NCBI RefSeq assembly: GCF_964340395.1
Contig: NC_135550.1
Span: 2,984,501 to 3,048,500 of the forward strand
Origin: Glandiceps talaboti
Taxonomy: Eukaryota; Hemichordata; Enteropneusta; Spengelidae
Direction of reading: 5' to 3'
DNA: 64,000 nucleotides
Made by a program: the position numbers and the translations under genes. Of the stretch, positions 48,845-61,099 are shown one piece after another (within the stretch, counting starts at the first letter, position 1; the number at the start of each line of letters is the position of its first letter). The notes under the pieces were generated by a model, which was not told the DNA's origin, did not search any database, and worked only from the letters and a program-made list of their open reading frames with translations.

Positions 48845-49710
48845 ATTATTATATAATAATATCTTTATTCAGAGTAAAACTTAGACTGTCGACAGTTGTT
48901 CGTGCCTTTTTGCTACATTTTGTCCAAAACTAAAGTCGTCGCCTTGCTCCAATCCAGAGCAATACTATAACTGTGTACTGATCAGCGAGTGCCAGAGGCA
49001 CAAGCACTGTCGACAGTTGTTTTGCCTTTTTTGCTACGTTTTATCTAAAACTAAAGTCGTCGCCTCACTCTGATCCGGAGCAATACTAGTATAACCGTGT
49101 ACTGATCGGCAAATGCCAGAGGCATGAGCGTGCCTTCGGCAATTGCAGTTCCCATCAGTACGCATTGGTATGTCAGTGCTAGGAGCAAGGCGACGACTTT
49201 GTTTTAGATGAAACATAGCGGAAAAGGCACGAACGACTGTCAACAGTCTAGGTAAAACTCATTAAGCATTACAAACAACGCAGAGCGTTGCAGGGTGGGC
49301 TTCTTTCCATTCAGGCCCTCATACATCAAATCAACAATCACGCAAAAGACAACTTACAAATACTAAAACACATTAGGACATAAAATACACACATTGTGAC
49401 ATTGTAGCTCCAGATAAATAAAATAACTGCTAGGCAGAAGAAATGTCTCTGTAATTGTCTTTGAAGTGTTTAAAAGTTTTAGCCTGCTTTACATGTTCAG
49501 GTAACGAATTCCATAGATTTCCTCCCTTGTGAGTGAATTTGCGGAGAGCATAGTTATTGTGAGCTGGTTTGATATATACACTGCTAGCTTTACTAAAGCG
49601 TGTATTATAATCAACAGAAGCTAGAATGAGAATTGGTTCAATTGAAAATTTTGAGGTGGAGTGTATTGGATAAATTGGACATGGTTGTGCTGGCCTGCTT
49701 TCAAACATCT
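48845..49710 (-). mobile_element. LINE 3' part, antisense to DTD2, split by a MITE
   Basis: The minus-strand frame at 49430-49708 matches the LINE ORF2 C-terminus: DYNTRFSKASSVYIKP, then GGNLWNSLPEHVKQAKTF. Downstream UTR runs to 49252, is interrupted by the MITE 48882-49251, and resumes to CTGAATAAAGATATTATTAT (48845-48873), the LINE polyadenylation end. The RT core is missing. Confidence 0.82.
48882..49251. mobile_element. Fold-back MITE, family M1, long form (370 bp)
   Basis: Termini TAGACTGTCGACAGT and ACTGTCAACAGTCTA are inverted, with GCCTTTTT, GCTAC and 'aaactaaagtcgtcgcc' as inner arm blocks. The left arm is duplicated (48882-48995 and 49006-49125). GTAAAACT flanks both sides (48874-48881 and 49252-49259), an 8-bp target duplication suggesting a hAT-like mobiliser. 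It is nested in a LINE 3' end. Confidence 0.9.
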
Positions 49711-50885
49711 ACCCTTTTCTGAGATATTTTTTCAGCCAAAGAGGGACCCATGATGAAGACATACATAAAATGCAGACCCATGGAGAAGGATTTTTCATCC
49801 ATTTAGGGCTAGTATACAGGCTAGTATAGCCAGGAACATGACAAGTTTGATGCGTGATGTGGTAGATACAATTTGTATGAAACTCTTTGTACTTACAGTG
49901 TAAATTATTTGATCAAGTATAGCCTTGGGTCAAACTCTTATCACAGTGGTAAGAGGCAAGTGGTTTTAAGTGCTGACCCACCAACAATAGTATCTTGGTA
50001 GTTCAATAAATATTCTATTTGGTAGACAGTCACAGTTGTCATGATTTGCTATTGAACCAACCATGGCAATGACTAGTTTGCCAATTTGATGGAGGGACAG
50101 GTCACCTCCAAAAATATACAATCTGCTGTACATAACATCAAAGGAAATAAAAATGACAAATTAAGAACAAAACTGGGACACCTTGCATAACACTAAATCT
50201 TATAAGTGTTATTGTGAACTTAATTCACATTGGAGAGTATAATTAGCTTAAGGGTAATATCAAAGTAAGTGCAAATCTTATATAATTCCCTTTTACATAC
50301 ACCAAATTTGATTGACGTTTTAACCGCAAAATCAGTAAGTAAAGTATGTGTGTCAACAAACGGGAGTTTGGTTGTACAAAGTTACTACAGTGCAACGATA
50401 TGTGTACATTTGCAAATAACCACAGATCATGTCCAAGTCTGTGGAGATAGTCAGATGAGAGCTTGGGAGAAAGAGAGCGATTATTGTAATGGTGATATGA
50501 TATGACCGTTTATAATATTCGTTTGACGTTTCTTTAGACTGAACATTTGCTGTGGTATCGTAATAGATCATTGGCAATTTATCTCATAAAAGCTAGTCTG
50601 TACATCTGTATGTCGTGACACATCGCGTCAACCCTTTCGTAGATAGAGTAGGCCGGTGAGGGCGGTATACATGATGTATTTGACAATCTACCCAAAGTAA
50701 ACCGACATACAATATATCTGTGTAAATGAATCAACTATGCACATTTGATTTTGTGTATTGTTTGGTTGGTAAGATTACCAAGGGGTTATGTACATTTTGT
50801 GTATTGTTTGGTTGGTAAGATTACCAAGGGGTTATGTACATTTTGTTCAGAGTAGATAATAAAGTTGCCTCTCAGGTTCACTTCC
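49711..50885. other. Intergenic, no gene recognised
   Basis: Contains a 46-bp direct duplication at about 50747-50842 (gtattgtttggttggtaaga). A 78-codon open frame at 50269-50505 has no recognisable motif. Confidence 0.5.
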
Positions 50886-51105
50886 AATCTGATTAAAAAT
50901 CTGATGTGGTGAATACGGCTCGATTTCTTTATTTACCTCCGTTTCTTTAGTTTATTTTCATTTGTTTTCCATTTTGTTGTTCCGGGAGTGATGGCCACCT
51001 TCTCACTCCCAGAACCAAAAAAAATCGAATACAAACGACAATAAATTAACGAAACAAAGGTAAATAAGAAATCGAGCCGTATTCACCACATTAGATTTTA
51101 ATCAG
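50886..51105. mobile_element. MITE of TIR family T1 (220 bp)
   Basis: Termini AATCTGATTAAAAATCTGAT and the matching inverse (ATTAGATTTTAATCAG) share family T1 ends with 2911-4171. Inner arms 'gtgaatacggctcgatttc' and 'gaaatcgagccgtattcac' are exact complements. Confidence 0.85.
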
Positions 51106-52330
51106 CTGAGTTCACGCCATTATGTTTTCATTGCAGTGGAGGGCGCACTTGACAGACAGAACCCGTCTCACAAACATCATCTATTAATATAGAAGAAATA
51201 TAACGATCAATCACACAGTTATCAACCAAATAATGTGACATTTTAATAATGTAAAATTGTCATCTGTGTAAAAAGTAAAATTATTTCTGAGTAAAACATG
51301 CATAAATCAAAATTTCTTGTCTACAACATCCAAAGCCAACGTGTAAAAGAAATGTCGCAACACAACAATTACAAGATACATGTAGGAGACGAGGACCTGT
51401 CTTACACGTGTAGGAGACGAGGAACAAGCTTAATCAACTTGTTCAGGAATCACCAAGTAAAGTTTTTAATATATGTACAATCCAAGTATGAGTCTATGCT
51501 TCAATATTCTCTTTCTCAGGCTCCGTGTCAGTTCACTGTATGTAATGACGCATCCCTTGACCAACATCTTCATCACCACAACAATGCGGCCACAATAACA
51601 CCAAATACAACGGACAATACTTTAGCTGTTCCATGACTTTCTCCGTTCACCCCCACTCCATTCTCTTAGTACACCTCATTCTGTCCATCTCCCATCCCAT
51701 GCTCCCCATCTCCAGTTCCTCCATCTTTATACTCCCCATTTTCCTTCTCGCCCTCCCTGTTTTCTTCATCTCGATCTACAAGTTCTTGTATAACTCTTCC
51801 AACATTGCCATCACCATTGGTTTCTTCACTCTGGACTGTTGGTGATGCATTTATCTAGAATGCAATAACCAATATGCCGTAGTACAGATTATTTGTCTTT
51901 TTTCATTGATTTTTCAACAGATTTCGTGTACCCAACTTATACATCACAAAATAGTATCATTTTTGTAAACAGTTTGTTTCTATAGTGTTATCTGATTGCG
52001 TCATTGTTGTCATGTGATAGTCCTGGGACACAAGCTCTTATCACTACCAGTAATTTCCTGGTCGTCTGACATAATCATTTTTTTTCAATATTTCTCTATG
52101 TACTTATCGATTCACTACTTTCCTGTCCCTGACTTTGTTGTACGCCTGACAGTGTTTTCCTGGGTAACCAACTCCAAGGTTGTTTCTTACTGTTCAATGA
52201 CACAGTTGAGAGCAGTACATATTCGAGCAAAACGTTGTAAACAATGTAGCCTTAACCTCAATTGAACAATGTGCAAATTTACGGAGTAAAATGTTGGCTT
52301 GGCTGTAAAAAACATTTCATTTGGCGTTTG
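51106..52330. other. No gene recognised
   Basis: A 112-codon open frame (51298-51636) has no recognisable domain and low complexity at its end. I do not support it as a gene. Confidence 0.45.
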
Positions 52331-52339
52331 ATTGCACTA

Positions 52340-53140
52340 TCATCATGCATAGTCCGTCAAAGTATAACCCAAGTAAGAATGTTCATGAACAATACTAAGT
52401 GGTTTATTTCCAACACGAACTGAAGGTAAACATTCAATTCTAATTGCATAAAATACATACTTTTCAACTTCTGAGGGTGGAAGATAATGTCGTGGTCAAT
52501 ACCATACATTTCACAAATAGATACAAGAGAGCGTAGACCTGCAATTGATGGACAGATAACGGCTAAGTCGTCGGCATACATAAGGTGGTTTATCATTCGA
52601 CCACCAATATTGCAGCCTTCATAAAGTGACTTCAGAGGACTACTAAGATCATCTATATAAACGTTAAACACATAAGGGAAAGAATGCTACCTTGCCGAAC
52701 ACCATTCCTAACAGAAAACAGTGACGACCTAGCCCCACCCCATTGCGTAAAGAAACGTTGCGTGCGAATAAGATACGAAAAACCACAGACAAGTCTGTGG
52801 AACAATATACTTAGGAATATACCCCTGTCAATGAGTTTCTTAAAAAGTGTCCTGTGGTTAACTTGGTCGAAAGCTGTTGTTGCACCATACACCCTACACG
52901 TGTAGGGTCTATGTTACACCTAAGAAGCAAACATAAACATGACTATGATAAATATATATTAAACAGCAAGTAAATGCAGAGATCGGTAGAATGACCCTGT
53001 TTGAAACCAAACTGAAAACCTTCAGTCATGAGATTTGCCTTGAACAGCGATTGGATATTATAGATTCCAGAATCTGTTAAGTTGTAGAGATAGCAATAGG
53101 TCTATAATTGTCTTTGCTAGTCAGATCATCCATTTTGTCT
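52340..53140 (-). mobile_element. LINE reverse transcriptase fragment
   Basis: Minus-strand pieces in order: SKDNYRPIAIS (about 53100), TTAFDQVNHRTLFKKLIDRG (motif A, about 52850), RNGVRQGSILS (motif B, about 52690), FNVYIDDLSSPL and MINHLMYADDLAVI (motif C YADD, about 52580), then ICEMYG. Frameshifts near 52670 and an insertion at about 52905-52975 interrupt it. Dead copy. Confidence 0.88.
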
Positions 53141-53339
53141 TTACATGTACATAACAAGTGGTACGATTATGGTCGTCATGAAGTCATTAGGCAGATAACC
53201 ATGCGGCAACACATGAAAGATGCAAAATTCAAAACTATAGCTATTATACATGATGTACCACTTAATTGGAAAATTAGTTATATGAAACTATATGAAATTT
53301 GAAGCTTGCATAGTTAAATAACTCACTTGATCAATTAAA

Positions 53340-54750
53340 ACGCTGGAATCCCTCAAATATGTTTGATATTCTGCAAGTAGCTGAGACCTGGATTTGTGAA
53401 AACACAAGCTCCGATTCTTTAACTATCGATGGATTTAATCTTATCTTAGACATGACCGAAGCTATTCCTCACATAGCGGTCTTGCAATTTATCATCGTAA
53501 TGATCTCGTCGTTAATACACACTTATGTTTCCATGAAAACGAGTGCCTGAATCAAAAAAGCTACGTGAAATATCCACAACTTAACCCAACACATCGATGA
53601 CGCTACTCGTGTCACTGCCAACACAAGATCATTGATCGATCTCATCATAACACCTACGTCACTATTACCAATCATATCATCAGTTATACACACCTGATCT
53701 ACACAATTCTACGACTACAATGACGCTGCATTAAAAACATAGACACCACTGAATTCTTAAATGACCTCCAACGTGTACCTTGGCAGAACATTGATCACTG
53801 CAGTGAAGTCAACGAAGCATTATATAGCGTCATCGATGTGTTGGGTTATAATAGCGTCATCGATGTGTTGGGTTATATAGCGTCATCGATGTGTTGGGTT
53901 AAGTTGTGGATATTTCACGTAGCTTTTTTAATTCAGTTTTAGACTACACAATGATCTTAATAACGTTTCTGAGTGGTCCAAACTCTGGCACCTCAAACTT
54001 AATTTGAAGAAATGCAATGTGTTTACTTTCAGTAGGAAGAAGACTATCACCTCTCATAAATATACGATTAGCGGCAATCAAAGATCTTGGCGTTGTCCTT
54101 TCAACTAATTTAAGCTGGGAGCTACACATTCAGGACATCGTCAAAAAGGCTTACAAGCTAGTTGATTTGATAAAGCGTACCTGCAAGCATTTCCATGACA
54201 GTTCTTGTGTCATTAATTTATATAAATCGCTTGTACGGAGTCAACTAGAGTATTGTCCACAAGTTTGGTTACCCCATCAGAAGTATTTAATCACTAAAAT
54301 TGAAAGGGTCCAGCATAAATTCCTCAACTACCTGTATTTTGGAAAATCGTTCCCTGGTAAAGGAGTAAACCTCGATTACAGTAATCTTTGTCTGTATTTT
54401 AATATTCAAAATCTTCAATCTCGTAGGAAATTGCTGGAAGCAGTCTTTTTATATAAATGCTTAAATGGCTCTTTTAACTCAATGTATATTGTTGCCAATG
54501 TTCCGTTTCATGTGCCATCCAGGAATCTCCGTTCCCACTACACATTTGAAATGGCACGTTTTAATTCTACTCAAAGGGAAAACTTGTTTTTATCTATGAC
54601 CTTCAATTTTATCAACACCTTGCAAAACACTGACATATTTTTAATTCATTTTATTTCTATTTTTACTAGTTTTGTAAATATTGTATATATTTTAGTCTTT
54701 CCAATTTCAGAGTGTCTGTAAATGGGGTAATCCAGTAGACATCTCTAAAT
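53340..54750 (+). mobile_element. LINE remnant with internal inverted duplication
   Basis: Starts with an endonuclease-like piece (DILQVAETWICENTSSDSLT, about 53362). It continues through linker-like frames (LQRVPWQNIDHCSEVNEALY, about 53770) and ends with an intact-looking C-terminal RT stretch at 54080-54620 (DLGVVLSTNLSWELHIQDIV, LYKSLVRSQLEYCPQVW, ERVQHKFLNYLYF). The palm is missing. The 3' end reads TCTCTAAATAAATAAAATAA. A ~50-bp inverted duplication (53547-53605 against 53878-53936) and three copies of gcgtcatcgatgtgttgggt scar it. Confidence 0.85.
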
Positions 54751-54769
54751 AAATAAAATAAATGAATAT

Positions 54770-55250
54770 ACTTGGACTTCCCTGCAAAGTTTTGACTCTC
54801 ACGCTCTAATAACAAAAGTACACATTCATCCTAAAGCCAATCCCTGGATAACTACATCAATCAAGAACAAAATGCGTTTTCGCGACTGGGTTCGTAAAAT
54901 GCATCACCGGGCGCACTCGTCTTCACATTTACTGATGTGAATATACAAATTTCGTAACCTTGTAAAGAAGGAGATTGAGTGTGCCAAATGCCGTTATTAC
55001 GAAAAACTCATATCTGAAAACATTAACAATAGTCACAAGTCTGGAAGAAGGTGAACGAACTTTTAAAACCATCAGATAAGATTCTTCCTGTACACGACAA
55101 TCCCATCCCTCTCGCAAATTACGTTTAACAACAACTACTTTGCTAATGTTGGTGTGCACGTTCAGGATGAATTTCAACTGGCTGACCCCTTGATGGATCA
55201 CACACCAACACCTGGCATTCAATTCCAACTTTCAACTCAGTCGGAATGAT
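54770..55250 (+). mobile_element. LINE linker fragment
   Basis: Frames read ALITKVHIHPKANPWITTSI, KNKMRFRDWVRKMH and, after a stop, YKFRNLVKKEIECAKCRYYE. This is the segment between endonuclease and RT in LINEs. It is followed by degraded sequence. Confidence 0.75.
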
Positions 55251-56050
55251 CCTCACTGCCATCAACTAAATCATTTTCTACAAATGACATTGAATCACGC
55301 TTGATTAAACTTTCAATGCCAGTGATTGTTCCGTAACTAACTCGCATACTCAACATGTCCATTACACAAGGCATCATACCCACACAGTGGAAAAAAGGCT
55401 ACAACTGAAAGACATCTGTAAGTACCGTTACCTCAATTTCACCTCAATTTGGGACTCAAAGAAGGGGGTCATAATTTTTACAAAGTAAATAAAGGGGTCA
55501 CCTTATTAACAACAACTAAATGAAATCATGAACCACCCTGCTGTACTTAAAATAAGCCATAAATAACCGTCATTAAAATATAACGTAAACTCTCTCTTGA
55601 AACACCCTATGTATATGATATGGAGTCACATCACTGCACTATGGCCACCTTTAAGCAACAGTTTTGTTAAAAATGACTTCTCGCTATTGCACACCATGAG
55701 TTGCATTGTGTCATTTTGTGGTATAAAAACTTGAAATACCTTGAAATTTATTGGACGGACTGACATCTAAAATTTATGCCTCCATTGACCTGAATGTTGA
55801 ATTGCACACAAAACATAACCAATCTAGGGTGAGATACACTTTGAAATAATATGACAAACACTGTGACTGAAAGTACCTGACCTAACATGTGTCTAGATAT
55901 TGGATATTCAATGTTCATGTAATATAGTTTAAGTCTAGTTCCTATACATTTTTGTACGTATGCGTTACGATCACTGCGATCATATCCGTTAGAAGTCCCA
56001 AATTGATTTAAGAGTGAGATCAATAGTACAATGTACGTAGAAAAGTAAAT
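55251..56050. other. Degraded repeat, no gene recognised
   Basis: Begins with probable LINE remnants and contains 'aagggggtcataattttta', a phrase related to repeats at about 11580 and 60960. Confidence 0.4.
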
Positions 56051-56052
56051 TC

Positions 56053-56910
56053 TTTTAGTGTGGGGTGAAGGTGAGGGGAGCGTCTCATCCTACATGTATG
56101 AAGAAGATTTGACTTTTAGTGTGGGGTGGAGGTGAGGGGAGCGTCTCATCCTACATGTATGAAGAAGATTTGACTTTTAGTGTGGGTGGAGGTGAGGGGA
56201 GCGTCTCATCCTACATGTATGAAGAAGATTTGACTTTTAGTGTGGGGTGGAGGTGAGGGGAGCGTCTCATCCTACATGTATGAAGAAGATTTGACTTTTA
56301 GTGTGGGGTGGAGGTGAGGGGAGCGTCTCATCCTACATGTACGAAGAAGATTTGACTTTTAGTGTGGGGTGGAGGTGAGGGGAGCGTCTCATCCTACATG
56401 TACGAAGAAGATTTGACTTTTAGTGTGGGGTGGAGGTGAGGGGAGCGTCTCATCCTACATGTACGAAGAAGATTTGACTTTTAGTGTGGGGTGGAGGTGA
56501 GGGGAGCGTCTCATCCTACATGTACGAAGAAGATTTGACTTTTAGTGTGGGGTGGAGGTGAGGGGAGCGTCTCATCCTACATGTACGAAGAAGATTTGAC
56601 TTTTAGTGTGGGGTGGAGGTGAGGGGAGCGTCTCATCCTACATGTATGAAGAAGATTTGACTTTTAGTGTGGGGTGGAGGTGAGGGGAGCGTCTCATCCT
56701 ACATGTATGAAGAAGATTTGACTTTTAGTGTGGGGTGGAGGTGAGGGGAGCGTCTCATCCTACATGTATGAAGAAGATTTGACTTTTAGTGTGGGGTGGA
56801 GGTGAGGGGAGCGTCTCATCCTACATGTATGAAGAAGATTTGACTTTTAGTGTGGGGTGGAGGTGAGGGGAGCGTCTCATCCTACATGTATGAAGAAGAT
56901 TTGACTTTTA
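56053..56910. repeat. 61-bp minisatellite, 14 copies
   Basis: Unit 'tagtgtggggtggaggtgag' then 'gggagcgtctcatcctacat' then 'gtatgaagaagatttgactt'. A block of five adjacent units shares the gtacgaag variant, which shows the direction of duplication. Strand-asymmetric: G-rich on plus. Confidence 0.96.
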
Positions 56911-57275
56911 TATTGAAATCTGTTTTGTACTCCAATACAAAACATTTATTTTCCATAAATGTCAAATTGAAAAATGGAAGAATTTTTGTTATACATGTAG
57001 TAAATGCATGGCACATACGTTAGTGCCAATAAAAGAGCTATTTTTTCCCTCACTACATACTGGCTTTGTATTCATAGCACTACATAGTACTACATACTGA
57101 TTTGAAATTGATTGTGCTGTGTGCAATAATTTTAAATTGTTACCAATTTAGTTAGAAGGGGTGGGGGAAGGGGGTCTGAGGCCTTACTAAAAGATTTTAG
57201 TTTTTTAAACTATTGATCCCCTAATGTGTTGATTTATCATACCTGTAAAAACTACTGAACTGTTACTTGGTATAG

Positions 57276-57361
57276 CTATAGTATGAACTACATGTCTTCT
57301 TGTCAAAAATAACCTTTCTGTTTTTGTGTTTCACTTATTGTCTGATACCTGTGGCCATCAC
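57276..57361 (+). repeat. 86-bp direct repeat, left copy
   Basis: Identical to 59741-59826. It flanks the LINE at 57362-59740 exactly, hence a probable target-site duplication. Confidence 0.93.
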
Positions 57362-59740
57362 AAAATGTTACGCTGTACAAAACAAAACAGCGTAACATTT
57401 TATTAGTTAATGCGAACGACCCTTCTAAGTTTTGGAAAAATATCAAAGAAATTAGAGGTGCTAGAAAAAGTTGTTCTCCCACCGACAAGATTAGCTCAAA
57501 TGTATGGTTAAATTATTTTAAAGAATTACTGAACACTTCGCCACTGACTGTAGATTGTTCTTTTGATAGGAAAATTACAGAAGATCTTCTTAAGCATGAC
57601 AATTTGTGTGAGTTATGTAACCTTAACTTACCATTGGATGTCAATAGAGAAATCACATTAACGGAAGTCAGCAAGTGTATTAATGATCTACAAAACTGCA
57701 AGTCACCAGGACCCGATGGACTTGTAAATGAAATGTTCAAAAACAGTAATGATATTCTCCACCAATGTTTATGTGATCTGTTTAATGTAATTCTTAAAAT
57801 AGGTACATTTCCTAGTAGTTGGGGGAAAGGAATAATTTATCCACTTCATAAAAAAGGTCCTTTGACCGAAGTTAATAATTTTCGTGGGATTTCTCTGTTA
57901 TCGTCCATGAGTAAGATTTTCACTAAAATTATTAATAAGCGTTTAGTGAGTTGGGCGGACGAAGCATTCATAATCAATGAAGCACAGGCTGGCTTTAGAA
58001 AGGGATACAGCACAATGGACAATATTTTCACACTACAATCTTTAGTTCAAAAATATTTAACTCAGAAAAAGGGTCGTATGTATTGTATTTTTATCGACAG
58101 GTACCTGTGGCACAGATTAATATCTTATAACTTACATGGAAACATTTTGAAAGTTCTTAGATCTATGTACGACAATATTGAATCTTGTGTTCTTTGTAAT
58201 GGTGGATTAACAGATTATTTTAATTGTAAGGTTGGCACCAGGCAAGGGTGTATGTTGAGCCCTCTTCTTTTCAGTTTATTTATAAATGAGCTTACTGCTT
58301 ATATGAACAAGAGTAACAATGGAGGAATTTTTGTAAATAATGATTTCAATAATCTAGGCATCATTATGTATGCTGATGACGTTGCTGATGTTGCAGACTT
58401 GCCTATACATTTACAAAGGAAATTGAATCAACTTGAATTGTTCTGTGATCATTGGGGTATGTCAGTAAATTTAGACAAGTCTAAAATTATGGTTTTCAGG
58501 AATGGGGGTATTCTTAAAAAGTATGAGAAATGGTTTTATAGGGGATCGCCGGTAAATGTTGTCAAACACTATAATTATCTTGGAATACTCTTTTCTTCAA
58601 GGCTTTCTTGGTCACCTGCCAAGGAGAACCTGTCTTCTAAAGGAAATAAGGCTATTTATCAAATTCAAGTTGTTATCAAAAAACTAGGCGGTCTTCCCCT
58701 AATCCAGGCCTTTAAGCTTTTTGACACGTGTGTTGTACCAGTGATCTGCTATGGCGCTGAAATTTGGGGATATGAATATACCCCGATCATTGAACGTGTA
58801 CAATTCAAATTTTGTAGATTTCTTATGGGTGTGAACTCATCTGTAAACTCAGAAGTACTTCTGGGTGAGTGTGGTAGATTTCCACTTTCTAGTGTGTATA
58901 TGAAGCGATGTATCTCTTACTGGCTGAAACTTGTACAAATGAACAATACTCGTTACCCAAGAGCGTGTTACGAAATGTTAAAACATCTAGACTCTGCTGG
59001 TAGGACCACATGGGCAACAAAGATAAGAGAATTATTATTTAGATACGGTTTCGGGGTTGTTTGGTTTGAACATCAGGTGGGGGACCCAAAAACCTTTTTA
59101 AATTTGTTTTGTAAAAGACTACAAGATTGTTACAGACAAGATTGGTCAGCCTCACTTAATGACTCTCGACGCATGCGCAGTTATGTAAATTTTAAGTCAA
59201 TGCTTGAACCTGAACTGTACCTCTCATGCGTTAAAATCATAAAATTTAAATTTGATCTTGCTAAGCTCCGTTGTTCTAGTCACAATTTAGCAATTGAAGT
59301 GGGACGCCATTGTAATCCACCAATTCCTGTTGAACTTAGAGTGTGTCTATATTGTAAAAGACAAGGTTTTACAGTTGTTGAGGATGAATGTCATTTTATA
59401 TTGTTTTGCCCCTTATATAACGACCATAGAGTAGATTTTATTCCTCAAAGATTTAGAGTTCATCCCACGAAAGAAAAATGTTTTTCCTTACTGGCATGCA
59501 AGAATGAAGTAGTCCAATACAAACTATCAGTTTTTGTTCATAAAGCTTTCAACACTCGTACTACTTTTGTACAGCAAACATAGATGTATATGTTCTCCCC
59601 TGCCATATTTTTACCTTTAAGTATTTTTCCGTTAATTATTAGTAGAATGATATTCAGTTCTTTGTTCTTTTTCTTCTCTATTGTTATGTAAAATGTTTTG
59701 TGCGATGGGCCGAGGCCTTAGCATTTGAAATAAACTACTA
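57362..59740 (+). mobile_element. LINE with long RT ORF, 5'-truncated, motif A deleted
   Basis: Open from about 57410 to the stop at 59581. RT motifs are SPGPDGLVNEMFKNS, IYPLHKKG, FRGISLLSSMSKI, AQAGFRKGYSTMDN, GTRQGCMLSPLLFSLFIN and MYADD. The C-terminal CCHC-like finger is C-x2-C...H-x4-C (CLYCKRQG..DECHFILFC). Motif A is damaged: FIDR runs straight into YLWHRLI, so the AFD part is deleted in frame. A small duplication (DVADVAD) follows YADD. It is thus inactive although otherwise uninterrupted. No endonuclease; 5'-truncated. The 5' end is a 14-bp-arm hairpin (57362-57401). The 3' end reads TGAAATAAACTACTACTA. Confidence 0.93.
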
Positions 59741-59826
59741 CTATAGTATGAACTACATGTCTTCTTGTCAAAAATAACCTTTCTGTTTTTGTGTTTCACT
59801 TATTGTCTGATACCTGTGGCCATCAC
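59741..59826 (+). repeat. 86-bp direct repeat, right copy
   Basis: Matches 57276-57361 base for base as far as I can read, immediately after the LINE 3' end. Confidence 0.93.
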
Positions 59827-61099
59827 CAAGTTTAATACATATTACTAGGTTACATGTGAAACCCTCTTTTTGTCCAATGATATTGTTTTACACCATCAAC
59901 TACCAAGAATGAAATATATTCCAAGGTGAACACAATATTATTCATGATTCTCGGAGAATATATTATGTGAAGGACTGATAAACAAAGTTACAGAACGCGG
60001 ACTTGTTTGATGATGATCTAGTAAAGGGCTACTTACTATAGCTAGGACTTGTCTACTATAGTACAGACACAGTGCAAAGTTATAAGGAAAATTAGATTTT
60101 ACATCTCCCCGAAATGTGTTAAATCAATCCATCATTGAGTGACGTCATGTATACTATTAGTAAAATCATGTCAGCAGATCATAATATTACATTTGCTTGG
60201 TATTAAAAAGTATTTATTTTCAATGCTATCATGTCAGCAGATCATAATATTACATTTGCTTGGTATTAAACTGAATTAGTTCTGAAACAGCTGTAGTACA
60301 GAAAACCTTTTTATGACATTTTTTTAATTTCTATTTTGAAATCAATGACATTTGTTACATTTCATTATTATTCAAAACCTGTCCAAAAACATTTTCGTTA
60401 AAATTGGCAGTTTGGTCAATGAAACGAAGGGAGTGGATTGGAGTTTTGAGTCAGTGACATCATTAAACTGAACAATTATGAACAGGACAAGCTAAAGCCT
60501 TGAAGAGTGCAAACTGGCCAATGTGTGTACACAATTGCATGCATTGACAGTTATTGACATGGGGTTACGAGTATGTTAACTCCATTTCTAATATTATACT
60601 GGATAATTAGCTGAATTAATCTATGGTACTAATAGTTCACTCAATCTAAGAGATATCCTAGAACTTTTGGTTACTAAACCATGAATATTTTGTATGTCCG
60701 TGAACAGACAATCATACTTCTCATAGGGTTCCTGTCTATTAAAAGAGCTTTAATACATATGAAGCAATGGGTTTTGGTTAGCAATTTACCAGATACATGT
60801 AAATGTAACATGTAAAATTAACTATGCAGTGTGCGGTATTATGCTTTGAGAATAAAGTGTCTTTTGCAAGAACAAGTAGAATGTTTCTTGTCAACAGATG
60901 GGGCGGGGGGTCAGTGTGTTTTTTATTTGTCAGAGGGGGTTGGTTTGTTTTGTGGGCGAATTGCAGGGAGGGTCACAATTTTAAGTACGACATGAACAAA
61001 AAGTCACCGGGCGTAAAAACTAATCGCTCCCTTTTTGCACACCTTATCAAAAGTCACGGAACGTCTCGTCTGCAAGCAACTTAGCTCCTTTTTCGAAAG
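59827..61099. other. No gene recognised
   Basis: Contains a 41-bp phrase repeated 63 bp apart (60165 and 60228; atcatgtcagcagatcataa) and a 'gggagggtcacaatttta' repeat phrase. The open frame at 60824-61084 has no motif. Confidence 0.45.

Noticed and set aside
51298-51636. 112-codon frame as a gene
   Set aside because: No motif, no splice-site context, His/Asn/Thr-rich end; indistinguishable from chance.
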